Shown here: positions 23,895 through 35,685 of the stretch, piece after piece
How the letters are laid out: each line of letters starts with the position of its first letter
Numbering within the stretch: the first letter of the stretch is position 1
From: Periconia sp. R9002
Lineage: Eukaryota; Ascomycota; Dothideomycetes; Pleosporales; Periconiaceae
Assembly (NCBI GenBank): GCA_023627715.1
Contig: JAMAHW010000064.1
Span: forward strand, 1 to 64,000
Length of the DNA stretch: 64,000 nucleotides
Direction: 5' to 3'
The notes under the pieces: generated by a model
The model's database searches: none
The model's input: only the letters and a program-made list of their open reading frames with translations
What the model was told of the DNA's origin: nothing
Position numbers and translations under genes: made by a program

Positions 23895-26800
23895 CTACCT
23901 CCCAACCAACCCACTCCTCCCCGCAACAACCCCCGCAAGCCCCTCCAAACTCTTAGCCTGCACAATATCAAACACCGCCACCTCCGCCTTCGCCTCCCTG
24001 CCCACCCAATTCCGCAACTCAACCGCAACCAGCGAATCCACTCCAAACGCCGCTAGACTCTTCTCCGGATCCAAATCCTCGACCTTCATCATCAGCGCGC
24101 GCGAGGATGTGTGGGGTTGCGGCGTCCGGGGTGGGGGATGTGGAGAGGAGGGTTGGGAGGGGGAGCGTGGATGTGGTGGACGTGGTGGTGGTTTGGGAAG
24201 AAGGGGAGGATTTGAGTTGCGCAGCTCGTACGAAGTCCATGTGGGATAGCACGGGGTCGCGTGCGAAGAAGGGCATTTCGCGGCCGTCGGTGCCGTCGCA
24301 GGAGGAACTTACGCCCGTGAGGATGTGGTGCGGGCCGTGGGGGTTGGTTTCATCGCCGCCAGTAAGGGCGACGTCGAGGATGGAGAGGAACTCGGCTTCG
24401 CTGACGTCGAGGAGGCCTAGACGCACGAGGTTTCGCTCCGAGATGGTGCCCGTGTTCTCGGCGACGAAGCCGACGTTTGAGATTTTGCCCACGTCGATGG
24501 CGCAGCCGGGGAGCCCCAGGGACTGGCGGTGCGCGGCGAGTGAGACTTGATACGAGCAGCCTGCGGCGTAGTTGGATTGGCCTGCGTTGCCCCAGAAGGC
24601 GGCGCACGAGGAGAGCATGATGAAGAAGTCGAGCGGGCCGTGGGCGAGCGTGGCGTTGTGGAGTGAGTATGAACCCTGGACTTTGGGGAGGATGGAGGAA
24701 GTCCATGATGCGTGCGACATGTTCGTGAAGATGGAGTCTTGGAGGAGCATGGCGGCTTGGATGACTCCGCGGAGAGGGGGCATAGTGGAGAGGACGTCGT
24801 TGAGAGCGCGGGGGAATTCGGTGGTCGAGGTGATGTCGCAGGCGAGGACTTCGGTGCGGATCCCGCATGAGTTGAGGTCGTGCAGGAGGGTGCGGGCTTC
24901 TGGGCTCGAGGCGCCGCTGCGTGAAACGAAAAGGAGGTTCTGAGCGCCTTGCGCGGCGAGGTGTCGGGCGATGCTGCGGCCGAGCCCACCGAAACCACCC
25001 GCCAGGAGGTAGGTTGCGCACCCGGAAAGGGGTGGTGAGCGTAATGCAGTGGGGAGGATGGGGATCTGATCTTGTGGGTTTGCGGTGACGATAGTTTTGG
25101 TGCATGGGTTGGACTGGATCAGGCGGAGTGAAGTGCTAATGGAGGAAAAGGGGTGGACAGTGAGCGTTGGAGGATGTGTTGGAATGGGTATGAGAGAGAA
25201 GCTTTTGGAGAAGATGGAGCAAGCGACACGAGGAGCTTGAGTGAGCAATTTGCTAATGTCGATGGAGGTGTGGGATACGTTGTTTTGGAGATCAGGGGTC
25301 TGCGTGGATGTCCCAATTTGCAGGTAGCGGCCAAATGGAGCAATGAGCTGGTTGAGAGCTCGACTGGTTCTGGCTCCGCCCGACGAGGGAGATGCGTTGA
25401 GAATGATATCAACTCCGTGTCCGTGGGTGAGTTTCCGAATACTGTTCGCGAAGCTGATGTCGTGGCCCGACGAAACGACGAAGACGTGCGTTTCCGACAC
25501 TCCATATCCTTCAATCAATCGCTTCTTCTCCTCATTGGATTTGACAGTCGCTATTACCGTGGACTCCTGAGTCTTTGCTACCGAAACCGCAGCTGACCCT
25601 TCACTGCTCTCTGCGCCATGGACCAAGACGACGTCTCCCTTCGTGACGCGAGCGACATGAACGAGACTGTAGTAAGCCGAGACGTACGCCAATGGCAGCG
25701 CAGCAGCATCTGTGAAGCTCATTGAAGGGGGTATCTTCGCGACCAAAGACGCAGCTACGCGGGTTGCGGTGGATAGGAGCCCTTGTCCCCAAGCAACTAC
25801 TCGATCTCCCACAGCTAGGTGCTCGACAGCAGCTCCAACCCGTTTTACCAACCCTGAGCATTCACTGCCGAGTGAATTGTCGAGCTCTCCATTCTCAGGC
25901 ACTTCCCCTATGCAATTGTTCACATCAGCAGCATTCAGTCCTACCGCGTGAACGTCAATCTCGATGTGATCCTCTGGCAAGACGTCTTTTTTCAGGTCCT
26001 CTACCCAGACCACAGAGTCCAGAGAGCCAATGTGGCGAACGTGAGCCTTGAACGCCTGCTTCAAGTCGGCTATATCATGCAACTCCGGCACCAGGCTAGT
26101 GCCCTTGGTACGATGAGCGATCAAGCGATTGAAACTCTCATTTTCAATAGCTCGCTGGATCCGCAGTACGCCTCCTTGTTCACTGAACTCGCGATCCACC
26201 ATGCCGAGTCGGTTGGAGGGTGTACCTGAGCTGAAGCTGTTCTCGAAAACGCCAGAAAGAAGGTCTGCTGTAGCTCCAGCAGAAAGAATAGGCTCAGTGT
26301 CCAGATCAATAGAGACGCATGTTGTGGATTCGCGTTCTGCGCGCAGAGAGCGGGCCATGCCTTGGAAGAGGGAAAGCTCGGGCCGTGCTCCCTTAGTGTG
26401 CGTACCGCCGCGAGTGACCCAAATGAGACCAGCTGAGTCCTGAATTAGGCGTTGGAGTGCAGTAAGATTGGCGGGTGAAATGGTGGATAGAATACCAGTC
26501 TCGAGTTCGACAAAGCTAACAATGGCTGTTGAAGAGAGGTCATCAGTGGAGGAACCGCTCAAGGTACAGGACTCAACAGACATGCCCAAATCGTGAAACT
26601 TCGATTTCATGGCTGTGATGACCTCGACTTCGGACTTTGTCGGAGTATCGGGGGTAAGAAGGAGGGTTTTGGACACCGAGAATGATGCCACTTTGTCTTC
26701 AGCAGGGACCTGTTGGACTGGCTCGATAGCAGTCGCTACCATCACTCTCGTCTGTTCTTCCAACGTATTTAAGACATCTGGCGAGCTGGCATCAAATTCG

Positions 26801-29800
26801 CTAAAATGGGTATCTCGCAAAACACTTTGCCATTGATCTTCAGTGAGCAAAGGTCCGTACTCACGCCACGGCTCAGAACAATGCCACCAGCCAGGTAGTG
26901 TCCCAAAGATGAGCGATACACTCATGACAGAGTGCGTCATATCGATCAGGACAAGTTTTCCTCCGGGACGAAGCAGACTACGCGCATGTTTCATGGTGGC
27001 GTGCATATCATACGTAGCATGCAAAACGTTTGCGGCAATGATGACATCAAACTTGCGGTCTTGGAAGCCAGCCTGAGTCTTCGGATCTTGTTCGACATCC
27101 AGCTTGGCAAAGGTGATGCGATCACCCCAGGTCTTAAACTTCTCCATCGCTTGTTCAAAGAAACCCGTTGAAATATCCGTATATGTGTATGATTTCATAC
27201 GAGGGTATTTGCGTCCGACTGCGCCACTGAGTGCTTGAAGGACAGGTACAGTGGCTCCACCTGTCCCTGCGCCGATTTCGAGGTACTCAAGGTCGGGATA
27301 CTTGTGAGATAGAAGTTGGATGTAGCGCGCTATCTGAGGGTACGTTCCATCCATGCCCAGAGCAACAGTATAGTAGTCGTGGAGGAGATTGTCTTCCATC
27401 ATAAGGGCAAGTTGTTCCACTTCCTTGCGCAGAATGGACGGGAGCGCCGCGCCGATCCGGGCAAACATACGTCCTTCGTAGTCGGAGGGGTCGCTTGATA
27501 GGTTTTTGATCGACTCCTTCAGGCGGTCTTGCATCTCTGGGGTGTTTAACAACGCCCACTCAGCGTTTTGTTGCTCGTGTTCATTGGCTTGAACCATGTC
27601 ACGTTGATGCTGCATGTAGCGGAAGAACTTTTGATGATGTTCATGCATGCTTTGAACCTCCTCAGGGCTAATCTCATTCAAAACACGCTCGAAGAAGTGG
27701 TAAGCCAGCAATTCGTAGTCAGCTCGGGGTACTGGTCTCGATTTAATCGCGCCGCGGAGGGTTTCGTTCAGTTTTGGCGTAGAAAGAAGATCAACGTCTG
27801 GCTCCCAGGCGACGACGGCAGTGTGACTTGCCACATCAGTTCCCTCATTTTCTGATGTTGACGAAGCGATAGCAGATAGCTTGACGCCTTGCATTTGAAC
27901 AATCGCATGCTCACCACCTGTCATGACTGTGACGCCAGCCACGGCATGCCTAGGGCCGTGTAGCCTGGACTCAGCTGCCACTTCGAGTTTTTGACCAGGC
28001 GAAAGGGTAATATTTCCTGACACTTGAATCTCTCGAACCGCGATTGGAACATATGGTTGTGTGAGATTTCGGAGTTCTCCTTGGCTCAGAGCAGCAATTG
28101 ACATCTGCAGGAAGGTATCCAGCGTGGCAGGATGGATCAGGTGTGGGAACTGAAAGCCATTCGGCATTCCGGCAGCGGTGTCAGTGATTTGGACAGTGCC
28201 TAGTGCATGGTTCGTGCCAGCTGAGATTTCAGTGATGCCTTGGAACTCAGGTCCATAGAAGAGTCCCACTCCATCAAGATGACTGTATAGCTCCTCATGT
28301 GCGATATTTGCTTTGCACACATCGCGAGCTTTTTGTAATCGAGAAATGTGCTCTCCATCGGCTTTTTCTGTATTGTCTGAGTCCCCGAAGACAACGGAGA
28401 CATATCCATGGCAATGTTCTGACCATCCACCTTCCGAAGTGTATGAGAAAACATGAAATTCACCTTCGTTATTTTGAGATTTGGCGGTGGGAAGCATTGA
28501 CAATGCAACCTCCACGCCTTCTTCTGTATCTGGAACCAGAAGAGCACGCGAGATCTCGACATCCCGAAGATTATATTCGGCTACCTTCTTGTTCTTTGAA
28601 GCGAACATGTCGGTGTTCAGAGCCCCAGAAACAAGTTGCGCAACTGCTTCTAGCGCCATACAGCAGAACCCAGCCGCAGGGTAGACAACGGCGCCCTGGA
28701 CGACATGACTTCGTACCCATGGCTGTTCAATCAGTCTAATGAAGTTGCGCCAGCGTGGCTGGAAAGGATTCCAATCCGTAGATGGCGCACCAAGGAGGTC
28801 GGTCCGTGGTAGTGCACGGAAGCGATGGTCTTTACTGAGACGAGATTCGCTCCAGTATTTGCGCGTGTGATTCCAGTGGTAGGTTGGCAGATCGGTCAGA
28901 ACCGAAAGACCTGATGCGGGAGTGCCGTATGGGAAGTTGGCGGCATGTAGCTCCACAGGGTAGCCAGAGATCAACAGGGATGATGCTGAGGTAAGGGCGG
29001 TGACGGAAGCATCTTTACCGCGGGTAAGGACAGATATATACTTGATGGGCAACATATCTTTGTTAGATGACTCCGAAAGATCAGCCAAAATCTGTTTGAC
29101 AGGTCCTCCCAGTGCCGCGTGAGGGCCGAGCTCGACCAAGAAGCCCGTTTCATTGCTCGTTGACTTGGCGTTGATTTGCTCCTGGCAAAGGGCTGACAGT
29201 GCGTCTGAAAAGCGAACGCAAGAGACCATATTGGAGACCCAGTAGTCCGCTCCCAGATTGTCTTCAGAAGTGACCACTTGACCAGTGACTGAGGAGAACA
29301 TTTTCACGGTGTTGCGTTTTTCCCAAGGGGTGACTTCTAGCTCGGCCATACATTTCCTGTATTCGTCGGCAAGGGCAAGCATATGATGTGAATGATATGC
29401 GGTTTCGACCTCTAATTTTCGAGCAAATATGCTGCGCGGAGTGAGAATCTTCTGCATCTGATTCAAAGCTGGTAAGTCACCAGACAATGTTACACTCCGG
29501 GGACTATTCACACAAGCGACAACAATTTTTCCAGACGCTTCGCCCATAGCCTCGATTTCTTTCAGCGCATCTTGCTCGGAGAGACCAGCAGCCATCATTC
29601 CACCCTTGAAACCGAGAGTTTTGATCTTGCTCGATAACAAGCCACGGTAGAACGCGGCACACATTGCAGCCTCGAGAGTGAGCGCACCAGTGGCATAGGC
29701 TGCAGCTATCTCGCCACTGGAGTGGCCGACAACCGAACGAGGGGTGATGTTCCACGAAGCATAGAGATCAATAAGGGCGATCTGCAATGCTGAGCAGATT

Positions 29801-31739
29801 GGCTGTGAAATCTCCGCTTCGTTGATCCGTGATGTCTTTCTGTCTTTCAAGAGCTCCTCAACGATAGACCACGAAGCCCCGAAATTGTGAATTGCTTTAT
29901 TACATGCGGCCAAGCTTTGCGCAACTATCGGGTAGTTCATGAGTTCTCTCCCCATAGCAAACCATTGGGCTCCTTGTCCGGTGAATATAAAGTCGACGTG
30001 TGGTTTAGAAGTAAACCAACGTCCCGCAGAAGATATTGAATTGAGCTCTTCTATTAGATTAGATTTTGACGATGCAACTATCGCAGTCCCATAATCATGC
30101 ACCGATCGACGCTCGCAAAGAGTGAAGGCCAGGTTATCCAGGAATCTTTGCTCATTTTCCGTTTGTGTGGTGCCCACATAGGCAGCCAGGTATTTCGCTA
30201 TACTGACGAGGGAAGCAGATTCTTTGGCTGATAAGATGAAAGTTCGTGCATGGTCCAATGGTCGGGGTACTTGCGACGAAAGGGAGTCCCACGATTCGAC
30301 AGAGTCGGTATCACTTCCAGGTGGTAATAAAGTCTGGTGTTTGCCTTGAATTCCACGCTCTCGCATGTAATGGTATGCATCATCGAGAATAACGTGGCCA
30401 TTGGTGCCTCCGTATCTGATATGTGTTAGAAAATATTGAACTTGGACAGGGAAAGGAACGTTGCATACCCAAACCCATTCACACTTGCTCTCCTGATGCC
30501 CTTCGTTGGCCACGGAACCACTTCTGTGGGCACGCGAATCCGCCACGCGTCGAAATCAATAGCAGGGTTACCCTTCTCAAACCAGAGATTCGGCGCAATT
30601 AAGCCTTTTTCCAGACTCATGACCGTTTTGACCAGTGCAGCGAGCCCGCTCGCGCCCTCAAGATGACCAATGTTCGTCTTGATACTTCCCACAAACAATT
30701 TGTTTTCGTCTCCATCAGGGCGGTGAACTCCAAGTGCGTCCCCAATCGCACCGGCCTCGAGAGGGTCACCCGCTGCGGTTCCTGTACCATGTGCCTCGAC
30801 GTAGCCAGTCATTGAAGGGTCGCATTTCGCTTGCTCGTAAGCAGTGCGAATTAAGCTGACCTGTGCTGACCTTGATGGGAGTGTGATTCCGGAACCCTTG
30901 CCGTTGGAATTGACGGCTGTTCCTCTAATGACAGCGCGTACTGTATCACCGTCTTGAATTGCCGTGCTAAGCGGCTTGAGAATAAAAGCTGCCATACCCT
31001 CGCCTCGAGAATACCCATTAGCTCTAGAATCGAACGTATAGCATGTTGAATCCGGGCTAAGAAAATGCAGGTTTGTCATGCCAACCATGATATCTGGATT
31101 GAGAATTGCGTGCGTTGCTCCAACAATAGCAACTTTGCTTTCTCCCGTGCGAAGACTTTGGCAGGCGAGGTGTACTGCAACAAGCGAACTGCTACATGCT
31201 GTGTCCAAAGTGACACTAGGGCCCTTGAGATCAAAACAATAACTAATCCGATTTGATAGAATCGCCTGTCCAGTTCCTGTGGCATGATATTTTGGTAACG
31301 TCTCGGGGTCACGTTTTGCGATTTGGTCGTAGTCTGAAGTAAAGCAGCCTACATAGCAACTCGTATCCGTACCGGCCAGCTGCGATATCGAGATACCGCC
31401 TGTTTCCATTGCTTCATACACAACCTCGAGAATTCCGCGCTGCATGGGGTCCATAGAAAGGGCTTCGGCAGGTGATATTGAGAAGAACGGCGCATCAAAG
31501 GCCGAAATATCTTCATCGAGAAAATGGCCAGCCCGATTGTTCATCGTGCCATTTTTGTCGCCATTTGGGTGGTAGAACGCATCAATGTTGAAACGTTCTT
31601 TTGGAAATTCCTTTTTAGCGGACTGCTTCCGCTCTAAGAGATCCCATAGCTTTCCTGGTGTTGACGCCCCACCAGGAAGTCGACATCCCATTCCCACGAT
31701 AGCGATGGGTAATGATTCTTGATTTTCGGCATGTTGCAT
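23895..31739 (-). CDS. Highly reducing iterative polyketide synthase (KS-AT-DH-MT-ER-KR-ACP)
   Basis: Exon 1 (31739-30469) starts at the ATG giving MQHAENQESLPIAIVG. A 53-bp intron (30468-30416, GTATGC, CTAAC, CAG) joins in phase. Domains by approximate residue: KS 8-430 with DTACSSS, EAHGTGT and NIGHLEG; AT 545-880 with GHSSGEI; DH 960-1230 with HVVQGAVVYP and HPATLDTFLQ; C-methyltransferase near 1470 with LEIGAGTGG; ER 1885-2210; KR 2225-2410 with GGFGGLG and SNYAAG; ACP 2530-2595 with GVDSLVAVELRNW. The ER has HGAESSEG where active enzymes have a GGVG-type NADPH motif, so it is probably dead. There is no thioesterase, reductase or condensation domain after the ACP. The ACP is in a different frame from the KR side; the shift lies by a GC run near 24095-24103 and no acceptor AG is available for an intron. 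The product should be a reduced, methylated chain, released in trans. Confidence 0.93.
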
Positions 31740-32185
31740 GTTTAGAGACGTCAAAGACTAGCGACGAATGTGGTTTGTATGATGAAAAGACTTTTGTGGG
31801 TATCTCGAATTTTAGAAAAACAATGCCGATTACAGGACTTGCTGAAACATGCAAATTCATGAAATTAGATTTGATACATACCAACATTATTACCGATCCC
31901 ATATGATCATAGTCGGAAGGTATTGCTTTCAGACGGAATCACCGCCGCATCCAAGTGCTAGCGTAGTCTACCAACGGTAATCATCGGATGTTCCGGCCGC
32001 AACTCGGTGGCTTTTTTTTTGCCGCACCGACACTGCCTACAAGCATCAAAGTCTCCGGCCAACACCATGTCGGTAGTAGCATGCCCGTAAGACTCAGCAT
32101 GGATCGGAAAATATGCGCATGTGTCAATCGTAAAGTATCTCCAGGACGCTGCTGAATTCTGAGGGACCTCCAACACATCAGCGCT
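31740..32185. promoter_or_regulatory. Divergent promoter of the PKS and aminodeoxychorismate synthase
   Basis: 446 bp separates the two start codons, so both genes probably share control elements. A CACCGCCGCAT site lies at 31940-31950, whose reverse strand reads GCGGCGGTGATTCCG. Related sites occur in three other cluster promoters. A run of nine T residues lies near 32010. Confidence 0.7.
31936..31950 (-). promoter_or_regulatory. Shared CGGCGGTG-like motif (PKS/ADC synthase promoter)
   Basis: Reverse-strand reading GCGGCGGTGATTCCG. The core GGCGGTGAT plus CCG is nearly repeated upstream of the FAD monooxygenase (GGCGGTGATCCCG). It is a candidate binding site for a Zn2Cys6 regulator of the cluster. 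Confidence 0.45.
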
Positions 32186-34633
32186 ATGAATTCAATCGGT
32201 ACAAGCGACGAAAATGCGGCTAGCCCGTACCCGCCTAAAATTTTGTTCGTCGATGCATTCGATAGTTTCGCGAACAACATCGTTGGTTTATTAGAAGAGT
32301 GTCTTTACGCACAAGTAACCCTAGTTCACGTCGATGATTCGAAAGTAAATGAGGACCTCACGGAAACGTTGAGCGGGTTTGACGCCGTCGTTGTTGGTCC
32401 TGGCCCTGGCCATCCTGGAATCCCATCCGATGTAGGCTTCATCACCAAGCTTTGGGCGCTGGAGAAGGAACACGAACTCCCAATTTTCGGAATCTGTCTT
32501 GGATTTCAATCACTTTGCCTCAGTCACGGCGCCACGGTGAAGAAACTTCCTTTCGCGCGCCATGGAATTGTTAGCAAACCAGTCCACAACGACACAGATA
32601 TCTTTGCTGGTATTGGCAATGGTTTAGAAGCGACCCAATATCATTCTTTACGTGTCGATCTCCATGGGAACTCAAATGAAGTTGCAACGGAAGGAGGTGC
32701 GTTCTGGGAGCCCACAGAGAGTTGTCCATTCCTTCATCCTCTGGCATGGGATGCGACCGATGCAACTAATGGTCCTATCTTGATGGCTGTTCGCCATTCC
32801 ACCAAGCCGTTCTGGGGAGTTCAATTCCACCCAGAATCTATCTGCACCTCTGGAGAGGGAAAACAGCTGATTGCCAATTGGTGGGCAAGTGCAAAGACAT
32901 GGCTGTCAGAACGTGGTCGTACAAGGTCAAGGTCAATGCACAAGGAGAGACTTGTGCAATCACTCGACGATGGGCTTCCATCCCACATGGAATTTTCAAC
33001 TGCAACCTCGAGCCCATGGGATAGTCCGACGAGTCATGCGTCTACCTCGCACCTTGCAGGCCTACTCCGATCAGTCATCGAGGAAGACGATATAGTCCTG
33101 AGGTGGGGCCGAAACTCAGCTGCCAATATCAATCCCACGAGCTTGGTTGAGGCATTGGGCCACACTCGTGATGAGTTTGTGCTTCTCGACTCACAAAACC
33201 ATCCAACCGGTCGATATAGTATTCTCGGATTCATGGTCCCTGGCAAAACCATGAAAGTCACCTACAGGGTGTCAGACAACACGCTGCAGTATGGAATCAA
33301 CCAAGGCAGTATGTGTACGATGCAGCTAAACTCAATCGATGAAGTTTGGCCCATGCTGCAAGAGGCACTGGCCCTTCACGATCCGCGCAGTCAGGAAATG
33401 GGATCCTCCCGAACGTCGAGCACCGGATCCGACGCGGTTTCGACAGGATTGGATCAGTATGTTGCTGGTCATCTTCCGACCAATAGTCCATTCTGGGGTG
33501 GTTTCATGGGTTATATTTCCTACGAGGCTGGACTGGAAACAATTAACGTTAAGCCGCCCACATCGACAGTCCCGGATATTAATTTCGCATTCATGCATCG
33601 TACTATTGTCATCGACCACCAAACATCGCACGTGTACATCCAATCACTTCTACCCAAGGATTGGCCCTGGATTCTTAACGTGGGGCAAACTGTCGATGGC
33701 CTTGCAAGCCGAGCGGCTCTTGCCACAGGACCCGCTGTTTCTCAAGCTTTGATGGCGGAGGCACGAGAAAGCGAGATACTTGACCAGTGTCTGAAAGACG
33801 CACAAGTGTCTCGCCCAGAAGAAACAAATTATCGTAACAAAGTGTTACGTTGTCAAGAGTATCTAGCCAGCGGAGATTCATACGAGTTGTGCTTGACAGA
33901 TGAAACGAGTATTAGTGTGAGAGAACTTGACGAATGGGCGCTGTACAAGAGGCTTAGACGCAAGAATATGGCTCCTTTTGGGGCCTTCATGCGCCTCTCC
34001 GGAGTATCGGTGGTCGGCAGCAGTCCCGAACGTTTCCTGAGCTGGTCGCGAGAAGGGAGGTGTCAATTCCGACCCATCAAAGGCACGGTGAAAAAGAGCG
34101 AGGAAATGACGCGTGAGAAAGCACATGAGATTTTGGGTAGCTCAAAGGAACGTGCGGAGAACTTGATGATAGTTGACCTTATCCGGCACGATCTGAGCGG
34201 TGTGATCGGCGCAGATAAAACATGGGTGTCGAAGCTGATGGTGGTCGAGGAGTATGAGACAGTTTATCAGTTGGTATCAGTCATTGAGGGCCAGCTTCCA
34301 GACAATGGCTCTCGCAGAGGCATCGATGTGCTGAAAGCTTCGTTACCCCCTGGTTCCATGACAGGCGCTCCCAAGAAGCGCTCGTGCGAGATCCTCACCG
34401 ACATTGAACAACGCCCACGAGGGATCTATTCAGGCGTTTTGGGGTACATGGATGTCGGTGGTGCCGGCGACTTCAGTGTTGTCATCAGAACCGCCGTTAA
34501 AAACCATAACGAGCGCGACGTGTGGCGCATCGGAGCTGGCGGCGCGGTTACCATTCAAAGTACTGACGAGGGCGAGTTTCATGAAATGGAGACCAAATGC
34601 TCGAGTGTTCTCAAAGCATTGCTCTCCGGATAG
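32186..34633 (+). CDS. Aminodeoxychorismate (PABA) synthase, fused glutaminase and chorismate-binding halves
   Basis: Single exon, 815 residues. The N-terminal half is a class I glutamine amidotransferase: GPGPGHPG near 71-78, nucleophile C104 in GICLGFQ, and the His/Glu pair in VQFHPES. The C-terminal half is a chorismate-utilising enzyme: GGFMGYISYE, ENLMIVDLIRHDLSGV, SLPPGSMTGAPKKRS and GAGGAVTIQSTDEGEFHE. It has PIKGT (Lys near residue 632) where anthranilate synthases have PIAGT. That lysine forms the covalent adduct in PabB-type enzymes, so the product should be 4-amino-4-deoxychorismate, the precursor of 4-aminobenzoate. The gene shares a 446-bp divergent promoter with the PKS, which argues for a role in the pathway rather than only folate synthesis. 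No ADC lyase gene is seen in the window. Alternatives are the sole housekeeping copy or a self-resistance copy. Confidence 0.93.
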   Translation: MNSIGTSDENAASPYPPKILFVDAFDSFANNIVGLLEECLYAQVTLVHVDDSKVNEDLTETLSGFDAVVVGPGPGHPGIPSDVGFITKLWALEKEHELPIFGICLGFQSLCLSHGATVKKLPFARHGIVSKPVHNDTDIFAGIGNGLEATQYHSLRVDLHGNSNEVATEGGAFWEPTESCPFLHPLAWDATDATNGPILMAVRHSTKPFWGVQFHPESICTSGEGKQLIANWWASAKTWLSERGRTRSRSMHKERLVQSLDDGLPSHMEFSTATSSPWDSPTSHASTSHLAGLLRSVIEEDDIVLRWGRNSAANINPTSLVEALGHTRDEFVLLDSQNHPTGRYSILGFMVPGKTMKVTYRVSDNTLQYGINQGSMCTMQLNSIDEVWPMLQEALALHDPRSQEMGSSRTSSTGSDAVSTGLDQYVAGHLPTNSPFWGGFMGYISYEAGLETINVKPPTSTVPDINFAFMHRTIVIDHQTSHVYIQSLLPKDWPWILNVGQTVDGLASRAALATGPAVSQALMAEARESEILDQCLKDAQVSRPEETNYRNKVLRCQEYLASGDSYELCLTDETSISVRELDEWALYKRLRRKNMAPFGAFMRLSGVSVVGSSPERFLSWSREGRCQFRPIKGTVKKSEEMTREKAHEILGSSKERAENLMIVDLIRHDLSGVIGADKTWVSKLMVVEEYETVYQLVSVIEGQLPDNGSRRGIDVLKASLPPGSMTGAPKKRSCEILTDIEQRPRGIYSGVLGYMDVGGAGDFSVVIRTAVKNHNERDVWRIGAGGAVTIQSTDEGEFHEMETKCSSVLKALLSG

Positions 34634-35064
34634 GGCGACTAAAGACGCGTTCGGGCAAACACGCCAGTCAATGGGCATATGAGATTGAGCTTGGTGGGGA
34701 GTCGTTCAGATGGCGTTCTCAAGGAGTTGAGGCTGGCTTTTTTTTGTTTCTGTAGCGATACCTTTATCCATTGTAGCGGCTCACGAGCTTTTGACGGGCA
34801 TTGAATAGTTCTGGGGCGTTTCGAGGTGTGCTTGCCGAGGGGTGATGCCTAGCGCGAACATTTGATTAGTCATTCGATCTCCCCAGGACAATGAGTTGGG
34901 AGTAAAGCGACCCCACCTCTTTCATCCCATTCTAATATTCACGCGTTTTCTTCATCGAAAATGGGTAACGAGCATGCCAGAGCCGAAAAAAATGCACTAT
35001 ACAGACATTATGACACGTTTCATGCCTAGCATACAGTGATTTGGCGATCGCTCTACCCCCCGGT

Positions 35065-35110
35065 CGATGGCCAGAATTGGTGACATACGATGGCCAGAAT
35101 TGGTAACATA
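35065..35110 (+). repeat. 23-bp tandem duplication
   Basis: Two adjacent copies of a 23-bp unit (CGATGGCCAGAATTGGTG plus ACATA) differ at one base. The unit has no coding sense. It lies between the ADC synthase and NAT genes. Confidence 0.85.
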
Positions 35111-35381
35111 CGAAGTCCTGTGTTTCCTCTTCTTCTTAGCCATATCGAACAAGAAGTTTTTGGTTAATCGGCGTAGGTCATGCGATCCTTGCCAGTACAA
35201 ATCATATTCCTTTAAGAGGCTCCTTTCACTCCATCAATGCAACGAAGGTTGAAGCGATTTTTCAGATCCAGCCAATGATAGTAGCAATCCCTGAAACATA
35301 TCACTTTTTTTTTTGAAGGAGCTAGTTTCTTTTGAAGCAATATTTGTAACATCCTTGATAAGAATTTGATGGAAACCTCCC

Positions 35382-35395
35382 CAAAGTATTGCTAC
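35382..35395 (-). repeat. Partial dispersed-repeat match
   Basis: On the minus strand GTAGCAATACTTTG matches the middle of the repeat at 23609 exactly over 14 bases; the similarity does not extend far. It may be a fragment or a chance match. Confidence 0.35.
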
Positions 35396-35496
35396 TTTGC
35401 AGAATGTGCGATTAAAATTGCAAGGTAACTTCATGGTTGGTTGCGTTCAAGCCACCGTTTAGCGTGCTAAACCGTCGGGGGGTTTCTGAAACTCCG

Positions 35497-35510
35497 CATC
35501 GGCGGTGTTG
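35497..35510 (+). promoter_or_regulatory. Shared CGGCGGTG-like motif (NAT promoter)
   Basis: GCATCGGCGGTGTTGG lies about 180 bases before the NAT start codon. CATCGGCGG followed by T-TTGG also occurs upstream of the FAD monooxygenase. Confidence 0.45.
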
Positions 35511-35685
35511 GATGTGCGATACGCCCGTTCAGGTAGCCTACCGAGGATGTAGTCTCAAAGTTACATGAGATTGGAGAAACATTGAGTTGTGAGGGCTCGA
35601 TTTCCTGAGGACGAAAAGAAGGCACATAAGCTCAGTCAGAAGCTTTGCGACAGCTTTTCTACTACGCACAGCAGCAATCCTAAAA

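Larger units (their letters stand above)
34634..35685. other. Intergenic between ADC synthase and NAT
   Basis: About 1 kb with no supported gene. It holds a 23-bp tandem repeat at 35065-35110, a partial match to the dispersed repeat at 35382-35395 (minus strand) and the CGGCGGTG motif at 35500-35507. Confidence 0.6.

Noticed and set aside
24107..29000. Open frames on the plus strand inside the PKS
   Set aside because: They are antisense shadows of a G/C-rich coding region. The PKS domains on the minus strand explain the sequence.
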